DNA from: Candidatus Thiodiazotropha sp. (ex Codakia rugifera)
GTDB taxonomy: Bacteria > Pseudomonadota > Gammaproteobacteria > Chromatiales > Chromatiaceae
Reading direction: 5' to 3'
NCBI GenBank assembly: GCA_025656675.1
Contig: JAHXHN010000002.1
Span: 248,001-312,000 of the forward strand
DNA length: 64,000 bases
The translations under genes and the position numbers were made by a program. The notes below the pieces were generated by a model. It had not been told where the DNA came from. It did no database searches and was given only the letters and a program-made list of their open reading frames with translations. Shown here piece after piece: positions 1 to 10,088 of this stretch (the first letter of the stretch is position 1; every line of letters begins with the position of its first letter).

Positions 1-1
1 C

Positions 2-70
2 ATCCTGATGCGATTTCTTGCTACTATTGGGGCCATACAGGCACAACAGTATTTAGGAGATCCGGCATGA
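2..70 (+). CDS. 3' end of an unidentified upstream gene (partial)
   Basis: The window opens in a reading frame of 22 codons (ends ...YLGDPA) that stops with TGA at 68-70. That stop overlaps the ATG of the next gene as ATGA, the usual sign of translational coupling. The piece is too short to name. The 'GAIQA' segment is faintly like the C-terminal part of ThiF/MoeB-type enzymes, but I would not rely on it. The frame in phase with the next gene is also open over the first 66 bases, so this call is uncertain. Confidence 0.4.
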   Translation: MLMRFLATIGAIQAQQYLGDPA

Positions 71-438
71 GTTTGATTGCCCTTAGTGAAAGTGATTTAA
101 CCCTGACCAGCACTGCTCAAAGCAAAATGGGCGAGTTGTTTCAGCAGGTCGAGAGCAATATAGAGGGTGTACGCGTTTTTGCTACTCCCGGTGGTTGTAG
201 CGGTATCAGCTTCGGCATGACCTTCAGTGATGCAGTCAACGAGAATGATGGTGTGCTCCAGTGCGAAGGTTTCAAGGTAATCGTGGATGACGGCACTATG
301 CAGTATTTGCGCGGTGTGGAGATCGACTTCGTTGATCAAGGCGATGGTAATGCCAGCTTTGTCTTCAACAACCTTCAACCGGTGGATGGAGGAGGCTGTG
401 GAACCTGTGGTTCTTCTTCCGGTGGTGGATGCGGCTAG
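67..438 (+). CDS. A-type iron-sulfur carrier, HesB/IscA family
   Basis: 123 residues. It carries the family core GGCSGISFGMTF with Cys44, and a Cys/Gly-rich tail with Cys111, Cys114 and Cys122 that stands where IscA/ErpA proteins have the CGCG ligand pair. Members of this family hold and hand over Fe-S clusters or iron in the cytoplasm. The tail is longer and more glycine/serine-rich than in E. coli IscA, and the two final ligands are spaced CxxC instead of CxC, so it is probably a lineage-specific carrier rather than IscA or ErpA proper. No isc genes are next to it. Start ATG 67 has AGGAGA at 55-60 and overlaps the stop of the preceding gene. A terminator follows at 519. Confidence 0.85.
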   Translation: MSLIALSESDLTLTSTAQSKMGELFQQVESNIEGVRVFATPGGCSGISFGMTFSDAVNENDGVLQCEGFKVIVDDGTMQYLRGVEIDFVDQGDGNASFVFNNLQPVDGGGCGTCGSSSGGGCG

Positions 439-518
439 GCTGTTATTTTGAATTGGGAGTAAGTGCATGCTTGCAAGGGTTATTCTTTAAATCAGATCAA
501 GCTTAGATTGACCAAAGG

Positions 519-555
519 AAACCGTGCCAGGGGCCATACCCGGCACGGTTTTTCT
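519..555 (+). terminator. Rho-independent terminator after the IscA-like gene
   Basis: AACCGTGCC (520-528) pairs with GGCACGGTT (542-550), with additional GGG/CCC pairing inside the loop, followed by a T run from 549. It separates the Fe-S carrier gene from the FAD oxidoreductase gene. Confidence 0.85.
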
Positions 556-622
556 TTGTTGGGTATCTTGTGGCTGGTATGGTTGAAATTTCAGGGTGAT
601 GGAGCTGGGTTAAGGTGGAATG

Positions 623-1822
623 ATGAGCGATGGGATCGTGGATCTGTTGGTGATAGGTGCGGGTATCAGCGGTCTGGGAATAGCCCAGATGGCAAAGCGC
701 CGGGGTGTCAAACCGCTGATTCTCGAGGCTGGCAATCATATCGGTGGTGCAATTAACAGCCATCGGTTCGAGACCGAAAAGGGGCGTTTCTGGGCGGAAC
801 TGGGTAGCCACACCTGTTACAACAGCTATGGAAATCTATTACGGCTGTTGGAAGAGACAGGACAGCTCGAGAGCCTGGAACCGAAGCAAAAACTACGCTA
901 TTGGTTGCAGCAGGGAGAGAAACTTGTTTCCATCCCGTCCCGCCTGAATCTTCTGGAACTGCTCGGGGTACTGCCACGTCTATGGATGACAAGAAAAGCG
1001 GGTCTTTCCGTTGAGGCGTATTTTGGCCGTATCATTGGTCGGCGCAACTATCAACAGGTCCTGGGTCCTGCCTTGGATGCAGTTGTCTGTCAGCCTGCAT
1101 CGGCTTTTCCTGCCGATGCGCTGTTTCGAAAAAAACCCAGGCGTAAAGAGGTTGTCCGAAGTTACACCGGTCCTGAGGGTTTGCAGACATTCGTAGAAGG
1201 GATGGCAGCTGTACTGGATATTCGTCTGCAAAGCCCGGTTATCGACATACAAAGGAATAAAGGTCGCTACAGTGTCATGCTGGATGGGGGAGAGGTGATC
1301 GAGGCAGCAAAAGTTGCCCTTGCCGTGGCACCTGATGTGGCTGCGAAAATACTCACCGGGTCAATGCCGGAGTTGACTGCTCGTTTACGCGAGATCGAGA
1401 TGGCTGAAATTGAGAGTCAAGCCGTGTTGTTGCAGTCAGAACAGGTCGATTTACCTTTTCTGGCCGGCATCATTGGTGTTGACGACGATTTTTTCTCAGT
1501 GGTTTCGAGGGACCTGGTAGCGGATGAGCACTATCGCGCCTTCACGTTTCACTTCCGTCCTGGCCGACTGGATGAAGCGGAACGTCTGGCGCGGATAACA
1601 GCGGTATTGGGTGTCAGTGAAACGGCCATCCAGTCAACCGTGAGTTGTCACAATCGACTGCCAGCCTTGCGTTTGGGGCATGCCGAGCGAATTGACTGGA
1701 TCGACAAGACTTTGCAGGGGCAGAACCTGGCCCTCACCGGGAACTGGTTCTCCGGTGTCTCGATCGAAGATAGCCTGATACGTTCAGATCAAGAGTGTCA
1801 ACGTCTATTTAACAACCCTTAG
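623..1822 (+). CDS. FAD-dependent amine oxidase / protoporphyrinogen oxidase-like protein
   Basis: About 399 residues. The N-terminus has a Rossmann FAD motif ([12 protein letters not shown]), followed by an E at the end of beta-2 (LEAGNHIGG) as in flavin amine oxidases and HemY-type protoporphyrinogen oxidases. The C-terminus has the second flavin-contact segment ([15 protein letters not shown]), typical of HemY/phytoene desaturase-like enzymes. The substrate cannot be told from sequence; it could be a porphyrinogen, a carotenoid precursor or an amine. Two adjacent ATGs exist at 620 and 623; AAGG at 612-615 is better spaced for 623. Its last 18 bases overlap, antisense, the end of the convergent YyaL-like gene. 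Confidence 0.7.
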   Translation: MSDGIVDLLVIGAGISGLGIAQMAKRRGVKPLILEAGNHIGGAINSHRFETEKGRFWAELGSHTCYNSYGNLLRLLEETGQLESLEPKQKLRYWLQQGEKLVSIPSRLNLLELLGVLPRLWMTRKAGLSVEAYFGRIIGRRNYQQVLGPALDAVVCQPASAFPADALFRKKPRRKEVVRSYTGPEGLQTFVEGMAAVLDIRLQSPVIDIQRNKGRYSVMLDGGEVIEAAKVALAVAPDVAAKILTGSMPELTARLREIEMAEIESQAVLLQSEQVDLPFLAGIIGVDDDFFSVVSRDLVADEHYRAFTFHFRPGRLDEAERLARITAVLGVSETAIQSTVSCHNRLPALRLGHAERIDWIDKTLQGQNLALTGNWFSGVSIEDSLIRSDQECQRLFNNP

Positions 1823-4192
1823 GGTCACCAGTTCCGGTGCCAGACAGACCTGGTCATTACACGCCTGCAGACGAAGGTTGACGGGTAGGGATGGTGAGGC
1901 TGACGGACTTTTCTCTTCTTGTGTGACAAAGGCCTGCAAACGCAACTTCCCGGTAAAGACAGACAGGGGTGCATCCTGAAAGGCGAGTGTTTGCTGTTCA
2001 CTGTTAGGATAGGTAACCGGGCCAATCTTCCAACCGGTAACCTGCTCAGGCAGGCTCAACCGGGTGGCGATCAGATCCTTGTCCAGGGGTTGGTTGGAGT
2101 TGATGTGCCAGCCCTGAGGGATATCGATCTCGACACTCAACAAGGTTTGAGATGGCGTCTGTTTCAGCTCGCCTTCGATGCGGATACCGCCTTGAGCCGC
2201 ATAGGCCCGTGGTCCCAGCTCGCCATGATGGTGACTGGCGACTGCACTGAGCAGGTAGGCATAACTGTTCGGGTTCTGCTCGATGGAAGGGGCGAAACGG
2301 GCTATCAGGGCATCAGTCAGATTGCGGTACTCTATGTTACCGGTACGTTGCCAAAGTCGTTGCAGGACATGTATGGCTACCGAGCTGCCAGATGGCATGG
2401 CATTGTCTGAACCTTCATCCTTGGGACGGCCCATTGCGGTGATGCTGCTGTCTGCTTCGTTCATAAAGAAGCCGTCGCTGTTCTTGTCGAGAAACCGCTT
2501 GATCATCGCATTAGCCAGCTCCTCAGCCCGCTGTAACCATTTTGATTCCCCATTCAGGTCATAGAGATAGAGCAGTGCTTCGGCAAGGTAGGCGTAATCC
2601 TCATGGGTAGCCTTGATGGATGACTGGCCATCAAGGTGGACCCGCCAGAGTTGCCCTTCATCCCGTCGATTGTGTAACCAGATAAAATCAGCTGCCTTTT
2701 CAGCTGCCTGCCGATAAACGGGTTCATCGAGAATATCGGCAGCCTGAGCAAATGCTGTGATCATCATGCCGTTCCAGGCTGTAACTATCTTGTCGTCACG
2801 CAATGGGGGAATACGACGATTGCGGACCTGTAATAGATGGTTGTTGATATGATCCACCTGTTCACGTAAGGCGGCTACTGACATCTTGTGCTGCTTTGCA
2901 GAGGCCTCCAATCCCTGTCCCAGGTGCAGGATGTTTCGCCCTTCGAAGTTGCCATTCGGTAAGACGCCATACAAGGAGTTGACTAACTCCGCATCCTCTT
3001 TTTTCAGTGCTGCTTCTATCTCCGCTTGTGTCCAGGTAAAGAAAAGGCCCTCTTCACCTTCGCTATCGGCGTCGGTAGCGGAGTAGAAACCACCCTCCGG
3101 CAGGGTCATTTCACGCAGTACATAATCAAGGGTCTGGGTTACCACCCGGCGGAACTGTTCCCGGCCGGTAAGACGCCAGGCCCCGAGGTAGATTCGGCTT
3201 AGATGGGCCTGGTTGTAGAGCATCTTCTCAAAGTGAGGAACCAGCCACTCATAGTCGGTGGAATAGCGGTGAAAACCACCACCGACTTGATCATAGATAC
3301 CACCTCGGGCCATCTGATCAAGGGTTACTTCGAGCATCTGCAAGGCCTGATTATCACCGAGGCGCTCAGCCTGGTCGAGCAGCAGATATAACCAGGGTTC
3401 ACGGGGGAATTTTGGAGCTTGACCGAAGCCACCCTGAATTTCATCGAAGGAGCGATGCATGGTCTTGACTGCCTTGCTGACTACGCCTTGATCCAGGGTC
3501 TTCGCCTGACCGTCAAGATTGTTACTGGCGGCAACTGCATCCGCCACTCGCTCGGCCTGTTTCTCAACGTCGGCCTGACGTTCATCCCAAAGCTGTATTA
3601 TCTGTTGCAACAGTGAAGTGAACTGGGCAGGTGTGTAGTAAGTGCCACCGAAGAAGGGTTTACCCTGTGGCGTGAGGAAGCTCGACATTGGCCAACCACC
3701 ATGGCCAGTGAGAAGCATCACTGCGGTCATGTAAACCTGGTCGACATCAGGGTGGCTTTCACGATCGACCTTGATGGCAACAAAGTGTTCATTCAATACG
3801 GCGGCAATGGCAGGATCTTCGAAACTCTCCCGTTCCATCACATGACACCAGTGGCAGGTAGAGTAGCCGATGGACAGAAAAACCGGTTTGTTTTCTCGTT
3901 TTGCCCGTTCAAATGCCTCCTCTGACCAGGGGTGCCAGTCGACCGGATTATGTGCGTGTTGTAACAGATAGGGGGAGTCTTCAAGGATGAGGCGGTTGAT
4001 GTAACGGGGTGTTCCATCCGCGTTAAAATGCTCAGTACGAGGTTGATAGGCAATGCCCTTGGCAAGGTAGGCAGCGTTTAGTTTTTGCTCCATTTGCGGG
4101 GGCCTTTGTAGATGATAGTGTTGCGTGGCGGCACTGGCCATTAGGCTGGTCAGCAGGCAAAGCAGGAGTGCTGTGGCTGATCTATTGGACAT
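1805..4192 (-). CDS. Exported YyaL/DUF255-family thioredoxin-domain protein with extra DsbD-alpha-like C-terminal domain
   Basis: 795 residues, longer than the roughly 680-700 usual for this family. Residues 1-22 are a signal peptide. The thioredoxin-like DUF255 domain follows, with [10 protein letters not shown], giving a CxxC pair, then a long alpha/alpha-barrel region like that of N-acylglucosamine 2-epimerases. The last ~110 residues form a beta-rich domain (GWHINSN ... [11 protein letters not shown]) that resembles the periplasmic N-terminal domain of DsbD. Function of the family is not established; the CxxC and the DsbD-like tail suggest thiol-disulfide chemistry in the periplasm (inference). 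It lies four bases downstream of the rhodanese gene, so the two are probably one transcript. Confidence 0.8.
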   Translation of the reverse strand: MSNRSATALLLCLLTSLMASAATQHYHLQRPPQMEQKLNAAYLAKGIAYQPRTEHFNADGTPRYINRLILEDSPYLLQHAHNPVDWHPWSEEAFERAKRENKPVFLSIGYSTCHWCHVMERESFEDPAIAAVLNEHFVAIKVDRESHPDVDQVYMTAVMLLTGHGGWPMSSFLTPQGKPFFGGTYYTPAQFTSLLQQIIQLWDERQADVEKQAERVADAVAASNNLDGQAKTLDQGVVSKAVKTMHRSFDEIQGGFGQAPKFPREPWLYLLLDQAERLGDNQALQMLEVTLDQMARGGIYDQVGGGFHRYSTDYEWLVPHFEKMLYNQAHLSRIYLGAWRLTGREQFRRVVTQTLDYVLREMTLPEGGFYSATDADSEGEEGLFFTWTQAEIEAALKKEDAELVNSLYGVLPNGNFEGRNILHLGQGLEASAKQHKMSVAALREQVDHINNHLLQVRNRRIPPLRDDKIVTAWNGMMITAFAQAADILDEPVYRQAAEKAADFIWLHNRRDEGQLWRVHLDGQSSIKATHEDYAYLAEALLYLYDLNGESKWLQRAEELANAMIKRFLDKNSDGFFMNEADSSITAMGRPKDEGSDNAMPSGSSVAIHVLQRLWQRTGNIEYRNLTDALIARFAPSIEQNPNSYAYLLSAVASHHHGELGPRAYAAQGGIRIEGELKQTPSQTLLSVEIDIPQGWHINSNQPLDKDLIATRLSLPEQVTGWKIGPVTYPNSEQQTLAFQDAPLSVFTGKLRLQAFVTQEEKSPSASPSLPVNLRLQACNDQVCLAPELVTLRVVK

Positions 4193-4196
4193 TACA

Positions 4197-5093
4197 CTAG
4201 TAGCTCAGTTTTACCTGTTGATCCATGGGCAGTTCGGGATTGCTGGCCCACTCCTGTGTCGATCCGTCATAGAGTCTGGCCTGCTGATTGCCCAGGATTT
4301 CATGTGAGACGAACCAACCCAGGGCAGCCCGATTGCCGGTATGGCAGTAGTTGACCTGATGCCCCTCCAGGGGGACCTGACTTGCGTTGTAGATACGACG
4401 CAGATTTTCAACGGAGTGTAACTTGCCGCTACCGTTTACAGTCAGCCAGTCGTAATTGAGGTGTATCGCCTGGGGTAGACTGCCTGCCCTCTCTTTACCT
4501 CCACCACCGTAAATGCCGAGAAATTCAGCTCTGCTACGGTTATCAACAATCAGGGCACCACTATCGATGGCAGATTTGACAGCGTCGACACCGGGATTCA
4601 TCAGTTTTCGATAGCTAGCAGTGAATTTCCTGGGTTTGAGTTGATGATTACCCTTCTCAAGAGGGTGGATTCGTTTCTCCGCATAGCCGATCAAACCGCC
4701 ATCAAGTATTGAGACCCGATCATGACCCATTACCTTGAAGGTCCAATAGACCCGGGCTGCAATGGCCATGTCACCGGCACTGGCACCGAGTGAAATCAAC
4801 ACGACATGGGTGTTGTTATCAATGCCCAGTGAACCGATCAGTTTTTCAACTAATGGAACCGGTGGTAATACTTTAGGTTGATCCTTTCTTTCAACTCGCC
4901 ACTGGGCATAATTGGTATTGATCGATCCTGGGATGTGAAAACGCAGGTAGTTCTGATTATCCTGTAAATCGAGTAGCACCAGATCAGGATTGTCCCTGTT
5001 ATTCTGTAGCCATGTAACGGAAACCAGTGGTTCAACCGCTGTGGCATGGGTACCGATTATCATCAGCAGGAAAAGGATAAGGAGTCGTTTCAT
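4197..5093 (-). CDS. Exported two-domain rhodanese (thiosulfate sulfurtransferase-like)
   Basis: 298 residues from ATG 5093. A longer frame reaches 5138, but only the inner ATG has a good ribosome site (AGGTGA, 7-base gap) and is followed directly by a signal peptide ([19 protein letters not shown]). Two rhodanese domains follow. The C-terminal one has the active-site loop YCHTGNRAA with the catalytic cysteine; the N-terminal one lacks a loop cysteine, as is normal for tandem rhodaneses. It would move sulfane sulfur in the periplasm. It precedes the YyaL-like gene by four bases, which suggests a shared role in extracytoplasmic sulfur or thiol handling. Confidence 0.85.
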   Translation of the reverse strand: MKRLLILFLLMIIGTHATAVEPLVSVTWLQNNRDNPDLVLLDLQDNQNYLRFHIPGSINTNYAQWRVERKDQPKVLPPVPLVEKLIGSLGIDNNTHVVLISLGASAGDMAIAARVYWTFKVMGHDRVSILDGGLIGYAEKRIHPLEKGNHQLKPRKFTASYRKLMNPGVDAVKSAIDSGALIVDNRSRAEFLGIYGGGGKERAGSLPQAIHLNYDWLTVNGSGKLHSVENLRRIYNASQVPLEGHQVNYCHTGNRAALGWFVSHEILGNQQARLYDGSTQEWASNPELPMDQQVKLSY

Positions 5094-5240
5094 GTTTTTA
5101 TCACCTAGAAAGGTAGCGAGTTGCCTGCATGATTGCATCTATCATCAATGAGATCGATATCTTGCAGGAAAGTTGCGTCAAGGCCCCAAAAGCATTGCAG
5201 CTCTGGTAATCACAGCGCTCTGTGTCAGAATAGCGTGACT

Positions 5241-5657
5241 ATGCAACGATCAATACTCACAATACTCAGGTCAGGACTTTTCCTCTTACTTGCTGTGGCG
5301 GGTATCGCCGTGGCCGATGATTTCGAAGATGCTATGGCTGCTCTGACAAATGGGGAGCACCATGAGGCCTACCGGGGCTTTAAGCGTCTTGCCAAAAGAG
5401 ATCATGTCGAATCCCAGTTCCAGCTCGGTATGCTCTATCTGATTGGCAAGGGTGTGGAGCAGAATGCATCGCAAGGCATTGAATGGCTGAAGGAGGCCGC
5501 AGAGAGTGGTTCTTATCTGGCAGCCAACGAACTGGGACAGATCTACTTGTCTGGCGAGGGTGTGGAAAGGGATGAACCAGAGGCGATAAAGTGGTTGGAG
5601 CTGGCCACGGAGATTGCTGAACAGAACGAAGGGGAGGCCGAGGATGGCTGTGATTAG
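5241..5657 (+). CDS. Small secreted Sel1-repeat protein
   Basis: 138 residues from ATG 5241, which begins a signal peptide (MQRSILTILRSGLFLLLAVAGIAVA). Two Sel1-type repeats are visible (QFQLGMLYLIGKGVEQN and ANELGQIYLSGEGVERD), each a TPR-like helix pair, followed by an acidic tail. Such proteins are scaffolds for protein contacts; no enzyme activity is implied. It is divergent from the rhodanese gene and sits 15 bases upstream of gspA, so it may be co-transcribed with it. The ribosome site is weak. Confidence 0.75.
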   Translation: MQRSILTILRSGLFLLLAVAGIAVADDFEDAMAALTNGEHHEAYRGFKRLAKRDHVESQFQLGMLYLIGKGVEQNASQGIEWLKEAAESGSYLAANELGQIYLSGEGVERDEPEAIKWLELATEIAEQNEGEAEDGCD

Positions 5658-5672
5658 TCAGACTCGAAATGC

Positions 5673-7469
5673 ATGAAATTCAGCGACTTCGGCTTCGAGG
5701 AAAATCCCTTCGCTATCACCCCGGATCCTCGCTACCTCTATCTCAGCAGGGGCCATGAAGAGAGTCTTGCTCACCTGATCTACGGGACCGGCCCGAATGG
5801 AGGGTTTGTCCTACTCACCGGAGAAGTGGGGACAGGCAAAACATTGCTGTTGCGTAGTCTGTTGGCACAGCAGTTAGAGGATGTGGAGATTGCCCTTATT
5901 CTCAATCCCCGTCTCTCCAGGCGTGAATTTATCGCCACCATTTGTGATGAGCTGGGTGTTGTCTATCAAGGCCCTCCCTATTCCCTGAAAACACTCATAG
6001 ATACCCTGACTCAGCGCCTGTTGAAAATCCATGCTGAAGGCAAGCATACGGTATTGGTTGTGGATGAGGCGCAAAACCTCAATCCGCGGGTATTGGAGCA
6101 GGTTCGTCTGCTGACAAATCTGGAGACATCACGGCATAAACTGCTGCGCATTATCCTGGTAGGGCAACCTGAGCTTCAGCAGATGTTGGAACGCAAGGAG
6201 ATGCGACAGGTCGATCAACGCATTACCGCACGCTACCACCTGTCGCCATTGAATGCCCAAGAGACGCATCGTTATGTGACTCATCGACTTGCCGTAGCCG
6301 GGGTACGTGAAGATCTGTTCACACCCTCGGCCCTGCATCTGGTGCATCGTCTCTCTGGCGGTATACCAAGAATGATCAACTCTATCTGTGAACGGTCGTT
6401 ACTGGCTGTCTACACAACCGGCAAGCAACGGGTGGGGATGAGGTTGGTCTGGCGGGCTGCGCAGGAGGTGAAGGGGCGAAGATATCATCGACATCGTTGG
6501 CTATGGGCCGGTGCCTTGTTGCTCCTCCTTGGGGGGGGTGCATTTTGGTACAGTCAGGTGGGACAGGATCAAAGCATATTAAACGCTGGGCAGGTTAATC
6601 CTGTGGAACCGGCCATTCCGAGTCTGCCACCTGTTGCGAAAAAAAAAGTGGCTATTGAGTTACCCTCGTTGCCCGTGAAAGAAGCTGTAAAAGAGGTGCA
6701 CCCAGAACCGCTACCCGAAACGATTATTCCCAAGCCGAGTCAGTCGTCACCGCTCTCAGTTGAATCGCCAGATCGGCATGAGCCGCAGCCTCCAATAGCA
6801 GCTCCAGGGCCAATGGTGGATGATAAGGTGCCGGTTGAAATTTCCTTGGAGAGACTTTTCAGCCAGCCACAAAATAGCTTAGTCATCCATCAAAAATTAC
6901 TCACATTATGGGATAAATCACAGCCTCTTCGGCCTACGCCTCCCCCCTGTTTGCAAGTAACAGAGTTTGGTTTGCGATGCCTCAAAGCCGATTCAGATTG
7001 GGAGGGGGTGCTGCGTCTTAACAGACCCCTACTGATTCAACTTCAACAGGGAAAACTGAAACGTCTGCTATTGGTGAATCATGTCGATGAGGATTGGTTG
7101 CTGGTGGATAGCGGTGAACAACAGGGTGTGCTGCGTCTGGCACAGCTTAAGCACTACTGGACGGGTGGGTTCATTATGTTGTGGCGCCCTCTGGCCAGCG
7201 TTGCCTTGATTGGAGAAGGCTCTGCCGGTTCGGCAGTTACTTGGTTGCGCAACCGTTTGCAGCTGACCGATGGTGTGACGTCCCCCAAGACTGAGGGCCT
7301 GGATCGATTCGACAGCGTTTTAGAGAGTAGATTGCAGGCCTTTCAGCGTCTGTATGGACTTGAGGATGATGGCATTGCCGGTCAACAGACACAGATCTAT
7401 TTGAATAATCTGGCACTCCCGGTGGAGACGCCGACACTGGTATCCGACCTGAACCAGGTGGGAGAATGA
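5673..7469 (+). CDS. gspA: GspA/ExeA-like AAA ATPase with peptidoglycan-binding domain
   Basis: 598 residues. N-terminal AAA domain with Walker A (GEVGTGKT) and Walker B (LVVDEAQN) motifs, then one membrane segment (WLWAGALLLLLGGGAFWY), a proline-rich linker, and a C-terminal region with a peptidase-C39-like fold segment and a peptidoglycan-binding helix bundle (LQAFQRLYGLEDDGIAGQQT). This order is that of ExeA/GspA, which together with GspB helps assemble the type II secretion secretin through the cell wall. gspB follows one base after the stop. No other type II secretion genes are in the window. Confidence 0.88.
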   Translation: MKFSDFGFEENPFAITPDPRYLYLSRGHEESLAHLIYGTGPNGGFVLLTGEVGTGKTLLLRSLLAQQLEDVEIALILNPRLSRREFIATICDELGVVYQGPPYSLKTLIDTLTQRLLKIHAEGKHTVLVVDEAQNLNPRVLEQVRLLTNLETSRHKLLRIILVGQPELQQMLERKEMRQVDQRITARYHLSPLNAQETHRYVTHRLAVAGVREDLFTPSALHLVHRLSGGIPRMINSICERSLLAVYTTGKQRVGMRLVWRAAQEVKGRRYHRHRWLWAGALLLLLGGGAFWYSQVGQDQSILNAGQVNPVEPAIPSLPPVAKKKVAIELPSLPVKEAVKEVHPEPLPETIIPKPSQSSPLSVESPDRHEPQPPIAAPGPMVDDKVPVEISLERLFSQPQNSLVIHQKLLTLWDKSQPLRPTPPPCLQVTEFGLRCLKADSDWEGVLRLNRPLLIQLQQGKLKRLLLVNHVDEDWLLVDSGEQQGVLRLAQLKHYWTGGFIMLWRPLASVALIGEGSAGSAVTWLRNRLQLTDGVTSPKTEGLDRFDSVLESRLQAFQRLYGLEDDGIAGQQTQIYLNNLALPVETPTLVSDLNQVGE

Positions 7470-7470
7470 A

Positions 7471-8136
7471 ATGTCTTTGATTCTGGAGGCGCTAAAAAAG
7501 GCAGAGCGCCAGCATAAACTCGGTGAAGTGCCGAGTATTTCTGCGGATATAGAACAGTCGTCTGCCACGACATCAGGCCGGCTGGGCTGGGTAATGCTGG
7601 CCCTGTTTTTCACTATCATACTTGGGATAGGCATCTATCTGGGAAGTAACAGCTGGTTCGCTCAACAGGGTGAAAAGACGGCATCTTCAATGGTTCCGCC
7701 AGTGCGGCAGAAACCCCAGCAAAATGAGGTATCGTCCACGAAGGAAGCAGTCAGAGCCCCTGAATCGCCGGAGACAACCCAATTTCAGTCAGTGATAGAG
7801 GAGCAGCAACCGCCCACCCCTGTTGCTACCATTCCTGAGGTCGAAACTAAGCAGGTCATGGTACCGGAACCAGCACCACAACCACCCAAGCCACCTGAAC
7901 CGCCCAAGCCGTTGCATGAGATGCCGAGTGGATTCGTTTCTCATCTGCCGTCAATGAACATCGATATTCACAGTTACGATAAACGACCTCATAAACGATA
8001 CGTACTCATTAACATGGAAAAGTATCGGGAGGGTGACTATCTCACGGAAGGGCCAATGCTCGTCGAGATTCTCCCAAAGGGTGCAGTGATGGAGCATATG
8101 GGAGAGCGGTTTATTCTACCCATCGGCAATCAGTGA
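7471..8136 (+). CDS. gspB: General secretion pathway protein B
   Basis: 221 residues. The N-terminus MSLILEALKKAERQ is the GspB/ExeB signature. One membrane segment follows (LGWVMLALFFTIILGIGIYL), then a long proline-rich periplasmic linker and a C-terminal domain (YVLINMEKYREGDYL ... ILPKGAVMEH) like the GspB/GspC homology region. It partners GspA in placing the secretin multimer. It starts one base after the gspA stop, so translation is coupled. Confidence 0.88.
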   Translation: MSLILEALKKAERQHKLGEVPSISADIEQSSATTSGRLGWVMLALFFTIILGIGIYLGSNSWFAQQGEKTASSMVPPVRQKPQQNEVSSTKEAVRAPESPETTQFQSVIEEQQPPTPVATIPEVETKQVMVPEPAPQPPKPPEPPKPLHEMPSGFVSHLPSMNIDIHSYDKRPHKRYVLINMEKYREGDYLTEGPMLVEILPKGAVMEHMGERFILPIGNQ

Positions 8137-8198
8137 CCCGCAGGGGTATTGAATCAGTTATTAACAGGCCTTTATGCCGCCCTGTGCATGACACGATG

Positions 8199-9056
8199 CT
8201 ATGAAGCCTTGCCCACGGGGTAGATCGTATAAAGAATCGTGTCCAATTCGGATTCAACCTCGCTACCGACGCGTTCACAATCTTCCAGGCTTAGGCCGAC
8301 CTTGTCCATCGCGCCAGGGTGAGGTTGTAACAGACCCGTTCCGAATTCCCCACCTGCTGTTGCTCCCTCCGCAAGCAGTGATGCGATATGCACAATCGCA
8401 GTCTCGATCGGATAGTGTTGGGCACGCATGGGTTCACAATGGAATTCACTGGTTTCGACCAAACAGTCAGGGAGTTGCCACTGACGCATCAATACCGCAC
8501 CGACCCGTGCATAGTCGAGACCGATCTTTTCACGTTCGGTCTCTACCAACGGTCTTTGCTGTTGTTGAGAGCTGGATAACGCCTCCAGCGTAATCTCTGG
8601 CACACTCTGGTAGAGAATCATGTGTCCCAGATCAAATAAAAGACCCGAAACAAAAAGCCGTTCACTATCCATAAAACCGCGCTGTTTCGCCAGGGCTTGT
8701 GCGCTTAAACCACAGTAGACACTGCGTCGCCAAAACAGGTGCATATCAAGGCCGGGTGTGGTGTGCTTGGAAAAGGCCTCAGCCACCGATGTGGCTAAAG
8801 CCAGATCGTGAATCTGCTGGGTACCCAATAGGTTCACTGCACGAAATACGGTCTCTATCTTGGCTGACAAGCCGAAATAGGGGCTGTTGATCAATTTGAG
8901 TACGCGGGTGGTAAGGGCCGGGTCGATTCGGATGGCATCGGCAACATCCTCAAGTCGATACTCTGGACTATCTATGACACTCTTAAGCCGAACGTAGGCT
9001 TGAGGCAGGGATATCAGTTTACAATCGCGTGTGACCTTTTCCCACAGGGTGGACAT
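8199..9056 (-). CDS. HDOD-domain signalling protein
   Basis: 285 residues, with a single HDOD domain spanning most of the protein (RIDPALTTRVLKLINSPYFGL, then the helical core with FVSGLLFDLGHMILY). HDOD proteins are HD-related domains, usually without phosphohydrolase activity, that take part in signalling and stress or chemotaxis circuits. ATG 9056 has GAGGGAA five to six bases upstream. It is a single-gene unit convergent with gspB. Confidence 0.85.
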   Translation of the reverse strand: MSTLWEKVTRDCKLISLPQAYVRLKSVIDSPEYRLEDVADAIRIDPALTTRVLKLINSPYFGLSAKIETVFRAVNLLGTQQIHDLALATSVAEAFSKHTTPGLDMHLFWRRSVYCGLSAQALAKQRGFMDSERLFVSGLLFDLGHMILYQSVPEITLEALSSSQQQQRPLVETEREKIGLDYARVGAVLMRQWQLPDCLVETSEFHCEPMRAQHYPIETAIVHIASLLAEGATAGGEFGTGLLQPHPGAMDKVGLSLEDCERVGSEVESELDTILYTIYPVGKAS

Positions 9057-9284
9057 CTCGTTCCCTCATGAACAGATTGCGTATCGACAGACACAAGCTG
9101 AGTAACGCACCGGTATAGCTCTATTTTAGATCACCCATGCTTCAGCGGTTCGTGCGCACTATAAACAGGCTGCTGGTTTTGCCTAGCTCAGTCTCAGTTT
9201 TAGTTGAGATAGGTCAAATTTAACACGAATGATTATGATTAATTATTAGATTCAGAGTGTGCATGGCTGTATACATTGACCGCA

Positions 9285-9998
9285 TTACCAGCCTGGGGTT
9301 CTCGCAATGGCCCATATATCAATCCGCCTGGCCCCGGCTTTTTTCAGGGTCTTGCTGAGTTCTGTCACCGTCGCACCCGTCGTAATAACATCATCGAACA
9401 GCACCAGATGGGCACCCTGAATATCACCATACACTTCGAAGGCCTGTCGCAGGTTCTTCTGTCTCGCTTTTTCGCTCAAATCAGATTGAGCCTGGGTATG
9501 CCGGACGCGTCGGCAAATTTTCCAGTTCACAGGGATATGGTAGTGTCTCGCCACCACCCGAGAGAGTTCCAGGGACTGGTTAAACCCCCGTTCCTGAAGG
9601 CGAAGGGGATGCAAGGGTACGGGGATGATCAAATCTGGCCTTATAAATGGCTCGCCCATGCAATCAGTCAGTACCCTTGCCAGTGGTTCGGCCAGATAGA
9701 GTCTTCGATGAAATTTGAGACCACTGATGAGATTGCTCACCGGCAGTTCATAGCGGAGTGGAGCGAAACTTTGTGTATAGGGTGGTTGTTTTTTAATGCA
9801 GCGGCCACACAGTATGTCCGGTGAGATACCGGGTGGCATTGGCAGTGCACAAATGGGGCAGGTGTGACGATTGAAGGGTAGGGAGCGGTAGCAGGCCGGG
9901 CAGAATTGCAGTTTGAAATTCCCAGCTTCTCCGCACAATAGGCAGCCACTGGGACAGAGGAGTGATTGTATGAAATTTAGCCAGTTGTTTACTTTCAT
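9285..9998 (-). CDS. ComF family phosphoribosyltransferase-like protein
   Basis: 237 residues from ATG 9998, chosen because AAGGAAGG sits just before it (the frame extends to 10028). A zinc-ribbon-like N-terminus with Cys pairs ([27 protein letters not shown]) precedes a type I phosphoribosyltransferase domain with PRPP loop [12 protein letters not shown]. Family members are linked to DNA uptake (ComF/GntX), but their reaction is not settled. It is divergent from bioB with a shared 90-base promoter region, an arrangement common in gammaproteobacteria. Confidence 0.85.
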   Translation of the reverse strand: MKVNNWLNFIQSLLCPSGCLLCGEAGNFKLQFCPACYRSLPFNRHTCPICALPMPPGISPDILCGRCIKKQPPYTQSFAPLRYELPVSNLISGLKFHRRLYLAEPLARVLTDCMGEPFIRPDLIIPVPLHPLRLQERGFNQSLELSRVVARHYHIPVNWKICRRVRHTQAQSDLSEKARQKNLRQAFEVYGDIQGAHLVLFDDVITTGATVTELSKTLKKAGARRIDIWAIARTPGW

Positions 9999-10010
9999 AG
10001 CCTTCCTTGG

Positions 10011-10038
10011 TTGACAGTAGGTGATCAATCCTTACCAT
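10011..10038 (+). promoter_or_regulatory. Candidate sigma-70 promoter for the bio operon
   Basis: TTGACA at 10011-10016, 16 bases, then TACCAT at 10033-10038. It lies about 50 bases upstream of the bioB ATG. No convincing BirA operator palindrome overlaps it. Confidence 0.45.
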
Positions 10039-10088
10039 ATGCCCACTGCTTTAGACCGCACGAATCAATCACCAACGGGTGGATCAAA

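Noticed and set aside
10001..10045. BirA operator in the comF-bioB gap.
   Set aside because: No TTGTAAACC-N15-GGTTTACAA-like palindrome; only a promoter-like pair is visible.
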